From an uncultured Clostridia bacterium (lineage in GTDB: Bacteria > Bacillota > Clostridia > Lutisporales > Lutisporaceae), in NCBI GenBank assembly GCA_937930535.1, contig CALGKJ010000080.1:28403-92402 (forward strand): DNA of 64,000 bases, given 5' to 3'. Positions 1-8,650 of the stretch are shown here, piece after piece. Position 1 is the stretch's first letter. The number at the start of each line of letters is the position of its first letter. Below the pieces are notes generated by a model that had not been told where the DNA came from, made no database searches, and saw only the letters and a list, made by a program, of their open reading frames with translations. The position numbers were made by a program, and so were the translations under genes.

Positions 1-314
1 AAGGCAAGGGGCAGGTTATTAAATCAGGTAATCTCATAATAGATTTAAACAGATATGAGGTTAGAAAAAATGATAATGTAATAGAGCTTACCCTCAGAGA
101 GTTTGAGCTTTTAAGGTATCTTTCCCTTAATGCTGAGCAGGTGTTTTCAAGAGAAACACTGCTTGAGGAGGTATGGGGCTACGAGTACTATGGTGATGTC
201 AGAACTGTAGATGTTACTGTAAGACGCTTGAGGGAAAAAATTGAGGATGATCCTAGCAGCGCAAAATATGTTCAAACTAAAAGGGGAGTAGGGTATTACT
301 TTAGGAGGATATAG
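1..314 (+). CDS. walR: WalR (YycF) response regulator, C-terminal part
   Basis: This is the end of an OmpR/PhoB-class response regulator; the receiver domain lies outside the window. About 103 residues are visible in the frame ending at the TAG at 312-314. They form the winged-helix DNA-binding domain, with the family motifs LTLREFELL, VFSRETLLEEVWG, RTVDVTVRRLREK and the wing RGVGYYFRR. It stops 4 nt before walK and heads the WalRK-YycHIJ block, which identifies it as WalR, the essential regulator of cell-wall metabolism. A candidate target box of the WalR consensus lies at 2249-2265. Confidence 0.93.
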   Translation, partial: GKGQVIKSGNLIIDLNRYEVRKNDNVIELTLREFELLRYLSLNAEQVFSRETLLEEVWGYEYYGDVRTVDVTVRRLREKIEDDPSSAKYVQTKRGVGYYFRRI

Positions 315-318
315 TAAG

Positions 319-2103
319 ATGTTGAAAAGCATCCAATGGAAGCTTGTTATAATTTCTTTTTTACTGGTATGGCTTGCTATGTCCATTGTAGGGGTTTATA
401 TTACAGAGCAGTTTAAGAGTACTCAAATGGAAATCATGCAGGATACAGCCAAGACAAGTGCCATGAGATTTGCAGAGACACTGGGAAGTTATTTGGATAG
501 GGCATCTGAAACTAGTAAAACCTTTGATATACAAGAAAAGGGTGAGGACTGGTTTTTAAGTCAGGGTCCCCATATACGCTCTGTAGCAATATTCTCAGGC
601 ACTGATGTAGTATACAAAAACAAAAAGTTTGAGGATTACAGAAGCTATATAATTGTACAACTGGAAGAAGTATATAAACGACAGACAGAGCTTTCTGAAA
701 AGGATGATAGTGATGAATATTATATATATAATACCATTCCTATACGTTCCGGCATTGATAACAGGATTATTGGAGCTTTATATGTAGGGGTGGATTTGTC
801 TTCTAGCGAGGAAAGCATAAAGGGTATAAGAAGTATGCTCACCAATGCTACGTTTTTGGCTCTTTCTATTACTGTGCTTTTGGGCATAGTATTAGCAAGA
901 ACTATTACGGAGCCTATAAAGGAGGTTACTTCAAAGGCCGAGAAGATGGCAAAGGGTGATTATGGACAGGTAATCACAGTTAAGTCAAATGATGAAGTTG
1001 GACAACTTACTCAGATGTTTAACTATATGTCCTCCAGACTAAAAAATACACTGGAGGAAGTATTTAACGAAAAAAACAAGGTTGATACGATAGTAACACA
1101 TATGACCGATGGTATTATAGCAGTAAATAATCATGGCAAAATAATTCACGCCAATCCAGCAGTTTTTGGTATATTCAATATTGAGGAGCAGGAGCTTGAA
1201 AATAGCAGCTTTGATGATTTTGCCAAGGAGTACGGTCTGAGTATAACAACAGAGGAGCTGTTTAATGGCAGTGAAAAAAACCATAATATCATCTCAATAA
1301 ATAAATCAATTATAAAAATGAATGTAGAACCCTTTAAAAATGAAAAAAATGAAATAAATGGTGTTATAGTTGTGCTACAGGATGTTACTGAGCAGGAAAA
1401 ACTGGACAAGATGAGAAAAGAATTTGTTGCCAATGTATCCCATGAACTGAGAACTCCACTTACTACTATTAAAAGCTATACAGAGACGCTTTTGGATGGA
1501 GCTTTGGAAAATAAGGAGTATACTATTAACTTTCTTAATGTCATAAACAGCGAGTCAGATAGAATGACTAGACTGGTAAAGGATTTACTACAGCTTTCCA
1601 AGCTTGATTATGACAACATCCAGTGGAATATGAGAGAAATAAATCTAACCAGTATACTTCAAGAGTGCTTATATAAGATGGATATTTCCGCTAAACAGAA
1701 GGGGCAGAAGCTAACCTTTGAATCGGAAGCGGATAAGCTTGAAGGGTTTGGAGATAAGGATCGCATAGAGCAGGTTATTATTAATATTATCAGTAACGCT
1801 ATAAAGTACACTCCTGAAAATGGTGAAATAAAGGTAATGACAGCAAATGATAAGGAATACAATGTAATTACAGTAACTGATACAGGCATAGGTATACCTA
1901 AGGAGGATATTCCAAGGCTATTTGAAAGATTTTACAGGGTTGATAAAGCTCGCTCAAGGGCAATGGGAGGTACGGGGCTTGGTTTATCCATAGCAAAGCA
2001 GATAGTTGAGGCTCATAAGGGCTATATAAAAATAGAAAGTGAATATGGAAAAGGCACACAGGTTATAATAGGCTTACCGCAAAAGAGTACAAGCAAAGCA
2101 TAA
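319..2103 (+). CDS. walK: WalK (YycG) sensor histidine kinase
   Basis: Membrane sensor kinase that phosphorylates WalR in response to cell-wall status. In order, the 594 residues show TM1 (about 8-30), an extracytoplasmic sensor domain, TM2 (about 171-190), a HAMP linker, a PAS domain (about 250-355), the dimerisation/phosphoacceptor helix with NVSHELRTP (His375), and an HATPase domain with the N box near 489 (NIISNAIKYTP), DTGIGIP and GTGLGLSIA. The order TM-sensor-TM-HAMP-PAS-HisKA-HATPase and the length fit Bacillota WalK. The gene follows walR by 4 nt, so the two are co-transcribed. Confidence 0.96.
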   Translation: MLKSIQWKLVIISFLLVWLAMSIVGVYITEQFKSTQMEIMQDTAKTSAMRFAETLGSYLDRASETSKTFDIQEKGEDWFLSQGPHIRSVAIFSGTDVVYKNKKFEDYRSYIIVQLEEVYKRQTELSEKDDSDEYYIYNTIPIRSGIDNRIIGALYVGVDLSSSEESIKGIRSMLTNATFLALSITVLLGIVLARTITEPIKEVTSKAEKMAKGDYGQVITVKSNDEVGQLTQMFNYMSSRLKNTLEEVFNEKNKVDTIVTHMTDGIIAVNNHGKIIHANPAVFGIFNIEEQELENSSFDDFAKEYGLSITTEELFNGSEKNHNIISINKSIIKMNVEPFKNEKNEINGVIVVLQDVTEQEKLDKMRKEFVANVSHELRTPLTTIKSYTETLLDGALENKEYTINFLNVINSESDRMTRLVKDLLQLSKLDYDNIQWNMREINLTSILQECLYKMDISAKQKGQKLTFESEADKLEGFGDKDRIEQVIINIISNAIKYTPENGEIKVMTANDKEYNVITVTDTGIGIPKEDIPRLFERFYRVDKARSRAMGGTGLGLSIAKQIVEAHKGYIKIESEYGKGTQVIIGLPQKSTSKA

Positions 2104-2248
2104 ATTTAAGTAAACAGCATAGAACAAGTATACTTTCTATAGTATTTTTACAGAATATAAATAATCAATTAGTTGGGATATAGGGTTTTTATTATAATTG
2201 GAAAGGTTATATTATTTTACCCATAATGTAAAATAAGCTTAACTGTGT

Positions 2249-2281
2249 TGTAATAGTGTTGTAACAATTCAGAGATATAAT
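2249..2281 (+). promoter_or_regulatory. Candidate WalR box and -10 element upstream of the secreted-protein gene
   Basis: Two direct hexamers, TGTAAT (2249-2254) and TGTAAC (2260-2265), are separated by 5 nt. This matches the published WalR consensus TGTWAH-N5-TGTWAH exactly. A perfect TATAAT lies at 2276-2281, and no good -35 hexamer is visible, as expected of an activator-dependent promoter. The gene at 2426 would be transcribed from here. The rest of the 322-base gap after walK (2104-2425) shows no gene. A 13-mer at 2178-2190 matches the terminal repeat of the element at 5529. Confidence 0.6.
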
Positions 2282-2425
2282 ATATACAAGGTACAACATG
2301 GATATCACTATAAAAATGACCATAAGAGTTTACATAAATTAAACCCAAGGGGTCATTTGTTTTTTGGTATACAGCACATCTATTAGGCATTTTTTATATT
2401 ATAATAAATTCCTGGAGGAATTGAT

Positions 2426-2959
2426 ATGTTAAAGAAAAGTTTTATAGCTGTATTTTTAATATTAGCAACACTTGTTTCAACTATCATTACTACAAGTATG
2501 CCTATATTCGCAGATACCATTGCAAAAGCTAATAATAAAGGCGGCTCACCTATTGTAGAGATATTAAATAATATCGATGGAGTAAAAACCTTTGAAAAAA
2601 GCTATGCCTTATGTGTACGTGCGAAAGAGGGTACAGTAATTACTTTTCAGCAATATTGGTTTAAAACCGATGAAGAAAAATCTGTAGTATTAAAAAAGAA
2701 GCAGTCAGAAAATAGTCTTGATACGATTGGGGAATGGGTGCTTCAGGATAAGACAGAGCAGTGGGAAATTGGAGCTTCCAGCATATATGCAAGATCTGTA
2801 ACATGGAAGCTGGGCAGAAATAAGATAGTGCTTAAAGCGAAGGATAAAAATGGAAACACAGAGACATTGACTATGCTGGTTGAATTAGTAGATAAGAAGC
2901 AGGTAAATGATTTTTTAAAAAGTTATATATTAAAAAATATAGGTGAGAGCTTGGATTAA
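2426..2959 (+). CDS. Secreted protein of unknown function, possible Ig-like fold
   Basis: The 177-residue product begins with a signal peptide: Lys-rich start, hydrophobic core of about 20 residues, and a likely cleavage after IFADT near residue 30. No cysteine lipobox is seen. The mature part is short and charged, with alternating strand-like segments (ARSVTWKLGRNKIVLKAKDKNGN) that resemble bacterial Ig-like or cell-surface domains, but I do not recognise a named family. The ATG at 2426 follows a strong TGGAGGAATT ribosome site. A WalR-type box upstream and its place between walK and yycH suggest an extracytoplasmic role in the cell-wall regulon. That role is inference. Confidence 0.7.
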   Translation: MLKKSFIAVFLILATLVSTIITTSMPIFADTIAKANNKGGSPIVEILNNIDGVKTFEKSYALCVRAKEGTVITFQQYWFKTDEEKSVVLKKKQSENSLDTIGEWVLQDKTEQWEIGASSIYARSVTWKLGRNKIVLKAKDKNGNTETLTMLVELVDKKQVNDFLKSYILKNIGESLD

Positions 2960-2986
2960 AGCTTAGAAAAATAAAAGGTGATATTT

Positions 2987-4444
2987 TTGAAAAGAGAAAG
3001 AGTAAAGTCCGTAGTACTCATTTTATTAGTAATATTAAATTTTGTATTAACTACCCGAATATGGCTATATCCATCCATTGAGGGTATTTTTATTATGCAG
3101 CGAAACAATAACAAGCAGTTTTTATATCAAAATGCATCCTATGATATATCTCAGCTTTTTAAGCCGGATAAAGTAATTATTAACGTAGGGAAGCAATACA
3201 AAATATCAGTTTTAAATAAAAGCGGTGTAGATCAATATGATGTTTTGCTGGATGATTGCAGGGAGTTATTAAGACAAATTTTATCAAATGGAGAAATAGC
3301 ATATAAAAGAAAGCCATTTGAGACATTAGATAAGCTGAGAAATGAAATAAGTCTTGAGCTTGTAAGCAATGAACTGGACAATTCAGATACAATTGCAAAT
3401 CTTCTTAAATTGAACAATAATGTTCATGGTGAAATTAAGTGCATTGATACCGTAGTGTTTGTGCCAGGCAGCAGTAAGATTTATTTATATGATAAAAAGC
3501 AGGAGAAGGACTCTTCTGTATTTGAATTTCAGCTGAGCTTTGCGGAAACTGATTTGGAGCGGTACATTAATCAGATTATAAGTCAAAACTCTGAGCTTAA
3601 TAAGACTAAATATATATTTTTAAACAAGTATAACGAAGCAATAAGTGATTCACCTGATGGGTATTCCTTTGGCAGAAATGTAATTGTTCCTATAGATACA
3701 GTCACACTGCCTATTATGGAGGTTAAAAAGGAGTTTGTAAGTGATGGTACAGTTACAGATGAAATAGTAAACTTCTTTGGAAATGAAGCCTCGGAAATCA
3801 GCAGCAGTGCAGAGCCGGGCGGTGTTTGGAGATTCACTGACCGGGAGGAGGCATCTGTAAAAATTGATGTTAATGGTACATTGGAATATATAAAATTCAG
3901 ATTCTCTGGAAGCAGCATTAATGTCAGCTTGCAGGATGCCATGAAAATAAGCTCGGATTTCGTGGATAAGCATATGGGTTTTCCCAGTGATGCCTACGTC
4001 TCTCATATAGATATACAAAACCAGGGCGGGAACATAAGGTATATTATAAAGTACAGCTATAGACAAGAGGGAATACCTATAATTACAAGTACAAATACAA
4101 ACAGGCATACAATAGAGGTTGAAATAGTAGGCAGTGAGGTAAAAAGATATAAAAGGACTGTCAGTCAGATATCTGAAAGAGGAGACAGCTATTTGACTGT
4201 AGGATTTAGCGAAGCAGCGGATCTTATTAAAAGCTGGAATGACAAAAGACCCTCAAACAGCAAGCTAGTATCAATTGATGATATGTATATTGCATACTAC
4301 GAAAGCAATAATGCGCTGACTCCTGTTTGGGTGGTAGATATTACAACCAAAAATCCCCAAGAAGATAAAGAGAGCAAAAAGGAAAAGCTGATTATAAGAT
4401 ATGATAAATATACGGAAACGGGAGTAATAATAGATCAGCTTTAA
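2987..4444 (+). CDS. yycH: YycH-like regulator of WalK
   Basis: A single N-terminal membrane anchor (about residues 7-26, rich in V, L and I) is followed by a large extracytoplasmic region of about 455 residues. This is the layout of YycH, which in Bacillus associates with WalK and YycI at the membrane and modulates kinase activity. Sequence similarity to characterised YycH is weak by eye, so the call rests on position between walK and yycI plus topology. I place the start at the TTG at 2987, 5 nt after an AAAGGTGA ribosome site. The in-frame GTG at 2978 lies inside that site. Likely in one operon with yycI. Confidence 0.78.
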   Translation: MKRERVKSVVLILLVILNFVLTTRIWLYPSIEGIFIMQRNNNKQFLYQNASYDISQLFKPDKVIINVGKQYKISVLNKSGVDQYDVLLDDCRELLRQILSNGEIAYKRKPFETLDKLRNEISLELVSNELDNSDTIANLLKLNNNVHGEIKCIDTVVFVPGSSKIYLYDKKQEKDSSVFEFQLSFAETDLERYINQIISQNSELNKTKYIFLNKYNEAISDSPDGYSFGRNVIVPIDTVTLPIMEVKKEFVSDGTVTDEIVNFFGNEASEISSSAEPGGVWRFTDREEASVKIDVNGTLEYIKFRFSGSSINVSLQDAMKISSDFVDKHMGFPSDAYVSHIDIQNQGGNIRYIIKYSYRQEGIPIITSTNTNRHTIEVEIVGSEVKRYKRTVSQISERGDSYLTVGFSEAADLIKSWNDKRPSNSKLVSIDDMYIAYYESNNALTPVWVVDITTKNPQEDKESKKEKLIIRYDKYTETGVIIDQL

Positions 4445-4506
4445 GCCAAGGTGTTGCAGCACATTGATGTATATAGGAATTTAACGCAGCGAAGGAGATT
4501 AATCTA

Positions 4507-5448
4507 ATGGATTGGGCTAAGGCAAAAACTATATTGATAATCGTATTTATAGCCGTTAATGCTTTTCTTGGCTATCATCTCTATAATATCAGCAGAGGCG
4601 ATATAATAAATATAAGTCAGGAAAAAAAGGATAACGTAATAAAGTATCTAAATAAGAATAAGATTTATGTTTCGGCTAAGCTGCCTGATAAGGTAGAGAA
4701 TATATATCCCGCAGTTGTCAGCTACAGACAATTTACCGATCAGGAAGTTGCTGCACTATTTACGGAAAAGGGAGTTATAAAAGAAACTATTGAGAACAAC
4801 GAGAGAAGGCTGGAGCTGGGGAGCATTGTTATTACCGTTAGAAACAATAGAGAGCTGCACTATTTGGATAAGTCCAAGCAGCCTGTGCCCAATGATAATC
4901 AAAGGCTGTGTCAGGAAGAAATAAATAAGTTTCTTCAAATGTTAAAGTTTGATAAGGTTAACAAATATTTTGAACGAATCAGCAGCGAGGATGGCTTTCG
5001 AAAGGTTAGGTACGGACAGAGATATAAAACTAACTTTATAGGAGAAAGCCATATAGAAATTCTGGCTTCCAGTAATGGAGTAAGAGAAGCACATATTGTA
5101 TGGTTTGGAAGCATACATGAGATAAGAAATGAGGACAGAATAATATCACCTTTGGATGCTCTTAGCAGAACTACGAGCTATTATAAGAAAAATCCAATAA
5201 TAAAGGATTTTGAACAGCCATCAAACAAAACCTACATGATAGCCAGAGGCAATTACAGCAATGTAAGACCAACTTTGATAAATAAGATAGAACAAGGCTA
5301 TTATTTAAAGCTGTATGACTCCATTCCTTTGGAAGATCCCTTGACAAACGCCGTACCAGTATGGAAGGTAACAACAGAAAAGCATAACCTTTATATTAAT
5401 GCTTATGATGAGCATATAGAATATGTTGATTATATAGACAAGAATTAA
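4507..5448 (+). CDS. yycI: YycI-like regulator of WalK
   Basis: 313 residues starting MDWAKAKTILIIVFIAVNAF, a very typical YycI beginning: a short cytoplasmic start, then one membrane helix, then an extracytoplasmic domain. The YycI family partners with YycH and the transmembrane part of WalK to tune the kinase. The ATG at 4507 is preceded by a GAAGGAGATT ribosome site. It lies 62 bp after yycH, and the transcript ends at the terminator overlapping its stop codon. The paralogous arrangement with yycH (both TM plus external domain) is as in other Bacillota. Confidence 0.85.
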   Translation: MDWAKAKTILIIVFIAVNAFLGYHLYNISRGDIINISQEKKDNVIKYLNKNKIYVSAKLPDKVENIYPAVVSYRQFTDQEVAALFTEKGVIKETIENNERRLELGSIVITVRNNRELHYLDKSKQPVPNDNQRLCQEEINKFLQMLKFDKVNKYFERISSEDGFRKVRYGQRYKTNFIGESHIEILASSNGVREAHIVWFGSIHEIRNEDRIISPLDALSRTTSYYKKNPIIKDFEQPSNKTYMIARGNYSNVRPTLINKIEQGYYLKLYDSIPLEDPLTNAVPVWKVTTEKHNLYINAYDEHIEYVDYIDKN

Positions 5449-5469
5449 TGCGGCACAGCCGCATTTTTG
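5448..5469 (+). terminator. Intrinsic terminator after yycI
   Basis: A perfect 7-bp stem (ATGCGGC / GCCGCAT) with a 3-nt loop is followed by a T run. It overlaps the yycI stop codon and probably ends the walRK-yycHI transcript, separating it from yycJ. Confidence 0.85.
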
Positions 5470-5528
5470 CTATAATGAATATTGTATGGATAGTTAATAT
5501 AATGAACATGTACTATATTGGCTTCCCC

Positions 5529-5656
5529 ATATAGGGTTTTATATAAAATAATCTAGGGAAGCAATCATAAACTTAATTTATACATGGGCTAGTTATTGCT
5601 TCCATTCTAGGTTTTTAGCTTGGAGTAATTTGAGTTTTAAGCTGAAAACCCTATAT
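5529..5656. repeat. Dispersed hairpin repeat, copy A (MITE-like)
   Basis: A 128-bp element bounded by perfect 12-bp inverted ends (ATATAGGGTTTT at 5529-5540, AAAACCCTATAT at 5645-5656). Inside are two hairpins: GGGAAGCAAT...ATTGCTTCC, and GGTTTTTAGCTT...AAGCTGAAAACC. Copies with the same core lie at 28208-28313 (opposite strand) and 32645-32735. It fills most of the gap between the yycI terminator and yycJ. No coding capacity is seen. Confidence 0.75.
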
Positions 5657-5693
5657 CTATAGAATTTAATAAGCTTTTACTTTGGAGGTTTAA

Positions 5694-6491
5694 ATGGGGA
5701 TTAAATTATGTTCACTTGCCAGCGGCAGCAGCGGCAACTGCATATATGTAGGCGGAGATGACGGCGGACTGCTGGTAGATTGCGGAGTCAGTGGAAAAGA
5801 AATAATTAATAATCTGAAAAATATAGGTGTGTGTAATACTACTGTTAAAGGAATATTGGTAACACACGAACACTCAGATCATGTAAGAAGTGTAGGGATA
5901 GTGTCAAGAAAGCTAAATATTCCAATTTATGCAAATGTTAAAACCTGGGAAGGTATGATGAACAGCATTGGCAGTATTAAAAGCGAAAACATCAGAACCT
6001 TTAATACAGGTACTGAATTTGACATTTCAGGAATTAACATTAAAAGCTTTAGCATCCCTCATGATGCCGCTGATCCAGTAGGTTATTGCTTTGGCATTAA
6101 AAAACGAAAAATAAGTATAGCAACAGATTTGGGATATTTTAGTGATATAGTTAAGCAAAATATAAAAGGATCAGATTTGGTAGTGCTTGAATCCAACCAT
6201 GACGTTGAAATGGTTAAGGTATCAAGGTATCCATATTTTCTAAAGCGGCGTATATTAGGCAATTCCGGCCATTTATCCAATGAAGCGGCAGGAAATGCGG
6301 CTTATGAGCTGCTTGAGTCAGGCGTAAGAGAAGTACTTCTTGGACATTTAAGCAAGGAAAATAATTTTCCTGAGCTTGCTTATGAAACGGTAAAGAATGT
6401 TTTAGAGGAAAAAAGGGTCAAGGTGGGCTTTGACATTATGCTTAATATGGCTCCAAGAAGCGGTATCAGTAAATGCTATAATTTAGAATAA
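5694..6491 (+). CDS. yycJ: MBL-fold metallo-hydrolase YycJ/WalJ
   Basis: 265-residue metallo-beta-lactamase-fold protein. The N-terminal CSLASGSSGNC strand-turn and the metal motif THEHSDH (about residues 59-65) are diagnostic of the YycJ/WalJ subgroup, as is the later GHLSNE segment. YycJ homologues are thought to act on nucleic acid and have been linked to DNA repair, with a conserved place next to walRK. A TTTGGAGG ribosome site precedes the ATG at 5694. It is separated from yycI by a terminator and a repeat element, so it probably has its own promoter within or next to the repeat. Confidence 0.9.
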   Translation: MGIKLCSLASGSSGNCIYVGGDDGGLLVDCGVSGKEIINNLKNIGVCNTTVKGILVTHEHSDHVRSVGIVSRKLNIPIYANVKTWEGMMNSIGSIKSENIRTFNTGTEFDISGINIKSFSIPHDAADPVGYCFGIKKRKISIATDLGYFSDIVKQNIKGSDLVVLESNHDVEMVKVSRYPYFLKRRILGNSGHLSNEAAGNAAYELLESGVREVLLGHLSKENNFPELAYETVKNVLEEKRVKVGFDIMLNMAPRSGISKCYNLE

Positions 6492-6691
6492 ATCTTAAGG
6501 CTTAGCATATTTTTATAAAGAGAAACAACTACAAGAGTTAATATATTCAGTTGGTTATCTATAATAAGCATTTTTTAAATATTAAGTTTATTGCCTATGT
6601 ATGTATTTATAAATAAAAGTTAGGAATCCTATAACTATGGAAAATTTCATGGAAAATAAATAATCCAGCATTGAAATAGGAGGTGGATTCG

Positions 6692-7885
6692 GTGGGCAAT
6701 TTTGATGATGGCAGAGGGGATTATAGACAAAATAATATAAGGCATTTACGTAATAAAAGACCATCAATAGCAGCTTATTTTGCGGTAGGCTTGATAGGAG
6801 CTATTATTGGAGGCTTTATAATGGCTGCAATTGCACCATACTATATATATGGGAAAATACTGCCTTTTCCCGGTAATACGAGAGACGCTACTCGAGAACA
6901 ACAAATGGCGCAGCCAATTGTATTAAATCCAGCGGATAATATAACAGTTGCCAGTGCCGTAGCCAGGAAGGTAATGCCATCCGTAGTAGGCATTAGTACC
7001 GTTACCATAGAGAGAGATGTTTTTGGCAAAGGAAAAAGGTTAGAGGGCATAGGTTCGGGAGTTATAGTTCATACTGATGGCTACATACTTACAAACTCAC
7101 ATGTAGTTACACAAGACCCAAGCAGGATAACTGTTTATTTTATGGATGGAAAAGAGCTTCATGCTGACTTGTTATGGCAGGATGTGACTCTGGACTTAGC
7201 TGTAATAAAGGTTGATGCAAGAAACCTCAATCTTACAGCAGCCGCATTAGGTGATTCTGACAATGTACTGGTAGGTGAAACTGCTATAGCAATCGGCAAT
7301 CCTCTTGGCTTGCGTTATGAAAGAACTGTTACTCAGGGTATAATATCAGGATTAAATCGCAGCATATGGCTATCGGAAACAGAGCTTATGGAGGATTTGA
7401 TACAAACTGATGCTGCCATAAATCCAGGCAACAGCGGAGGTCCCCTTATTAACAGCAGCGGGGAAATAATAGGTATCAATACCGTAAAAGCAGCAACTGC
7501 AGAAGGTTTGGGATTTGCTATCCCCATAAATGTAACTAAACCAGTAGTCAGAAAGTTTGCAGAAACTGGAGAATTTGTACCTACTTATATGGGTATTAAG
7601 CTTTTAGACAGTGAATTTGCAAATATTTATTATCCGGAAGTAGATTTAAAAAGAGGTATATTGATCACAGAAGTAATATCAAATGCTCCTGCTGAACAAG
7701 GAGGCTTGAGATCCAAGGATATACTTACACATATAGACAATATTGAAATAAATACGATGCTGAAATTCAAAAGCGTGCTATATGCCAAGAACCCCAATGA
7801 TAGAGTAGTTGTAAGATATTTAAGGGGCGGAAAGATATTTGAAACAGAAATAACACTGCAAGCAAAACCAAGGGAGACTAGATAA
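6692..7885 (+). CDS. htrA: HtrA/DegP-type membrane serine protease
   Basis: Membrane-anchored protein quality-control protease, active outside the membrane. A cytoplasmic start of about 30 residues is followed by one TM helix ([15 protein letters not shown]), a trypsin-like domain with the catalytic triad His137 (TNSHVV), Asp168 (TLDLAVIK) and Ser248 (GNSGGPL), and a C-terminal PDZ domain with a [14 protein letters not shown] carboxylate loop. I use the GTG at 6692, about 6 nt after GGAGGTGG. The in-frame GTG at 6683 overlaps that ribosome site. The stop overlaps the rlmH start by one base (TAATG), indicating translational coupling. Confidence 0.95.
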   Translation: MGNFDDGRGDYRQNNIRHLRNKRPSIAAYFAVGLIGAIIGGFIMAAIAPYYIYGKILPFPGNTRDATREQQMAQPIVLNPADNITVASAVARKVMPSVVGISTVTIERDVFGKGKRLEGIGSGVIVHTDGYILTNSHVVTQDPSRITVYFMDGKELHADLLWQDVTLDLAVIKVDARNLNLTAAALGDSDNVLVGETAIAIGNPLGLRYERTVTQGIISGLNRSIWLSETELMEDLIQTDAAINPGNSGGPLINSSGEIIGINTVKAATAEGLGFAIPINVTKPVVRKFAETGEFVPTYMGIKLLDSEFANIYYPEVDLKRGILITEVISNAPAEQGGLRSKDILTHIDNIEINTMLKFKSVLYAKNPNDRVVVRYLRGGKIFETEITLQAKPRETR

Positions 7886-8364
7886 TGAACATTTCGATAA
7901 TTACAGTAGGAAAATTAAAGGAAAAATATATAAGAGAAGCGGTGGCAGAGTATGCCACCCGCTTAACCAAGTATTGCAAGCTCGAAATAATTGAAGTACA
8001 AGACGAAAAAGCTCCAGAGAACCTAAGTGTTGCTCAGGAGCTTATTGTTAAGGAAAAGGAAGGACAAGCAATACTAAAGCACATAAAGGATGATACCTAT
8101 GTGATAGCTTTAGCCATAAATGGCAAAATGCTGTCCTCAGAAAAGCTGGCAGATTTTATCAATGATCTGGGTATAAGAGGCAGAAGCAGTATAGCCTTTG
8201 TAATAGGAGGTTCACTAGGGTTAAGTGAAGAGGTGCTGAAACGGTCGGATTATCAGTTGTCATTTTCGCCTATGACGTTTCCCCACCAGTTGATGAGGGT
8301 GATACTGTTAGAGCAGGTTTATAGGGGGTTTCGGATTATTCGGGGGGAACCTTATCATAAGTGA
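7885..8364 (+). CDS. rlmH: 23S rRNA m3-pseudouridine1915 methyltransferase RlmH
   Basis: 159-residue SPOUT-fold methyltransferase that N3-methylates pseudouridine 1915 of 23S rRNA. The sequence is typical from [16 protein letters not shown] through the knot region [13 protein letters not shown] to the conserved tail [11 protein letters not shown]. It equals orfX of staphylococci. It is coupled to htrA by a one-base overlap. Its final codons (Gly-Glu-Pro-Tyr-His-Lys-stop) are repeated at 9853-9873. This is the same position used as the attachment site by SCC elements, so the gene end seems to have served as an integration site here too. Confidence 0.97.
   Translation: MNISIITVGKLKEKYIREAVAEYATRLTKYCKLEIIEVQDEKAPENLSVAQELIVKEKEGQAILKHIKDDTYVIALAINGKMLSSEKLADFINDLGIRGRSSIAFVIGGSLGLSEEVLKRSDYQLSFSPMTFPHQLMRVILLEQVYRGFRIIRGEPYHK
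8345..8364 (+). other. Putative attachment site (attL) in the rlmH 3' end
   Basis: The last bases of rlmH contain CCTTATCATAAGT (8350-8362), repeated perfectly at 9858-9870. The staphylococcal SCC integration sequence, as I recall it (GAAGC-A/G-TATCATAA-x-TGA), aligns closely with this end. Integration here would leave RlmH intact. Confidence 0.6.
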
Positions 8365-8563
8365 TGGGGGATTTTTGAAAAATATAGATAGCGACAACTT
8401 TAAGTAAATTCAAATACTAATCTATATTACAACCTCTGAAATGCAGATGAAAGATCAAGTTGTTCTATAGATTATAACAAGCAATAGAAATTAACGCCTA
8501 TACATACTATAAATTGCCAGTGATAAAAATCATTTATGATTGAAATAGATTCAAATGATAGGC

Positions 8564-8572
8564 TGATATAAT
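8564..8572 (+). promoter_or_regulatory. Extended -10 promoter for the island gene
   Basis: TGATATAAT combines the extended -10 TG with a perfect TATAAT at 8567-8572, about 80 bp ahead of the island gene. No well-placed -35 was found, which extended -10 promoters do not need. Confidence 0.4.
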
Positions 8573-8650
8573 TTCCAATATTAATGACAGCTTACATATT
8601 ATAACTTATAAGCTAATCAGCAAATTTTTCATAATGAAAGGGTGGTGTCA

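Noticed and set aside
6683..6691. GTG at 6683 as htrA start
   Set aside because: It overlaps the GGAGG ribosome site; the GTG at 6692 has correct spacing.
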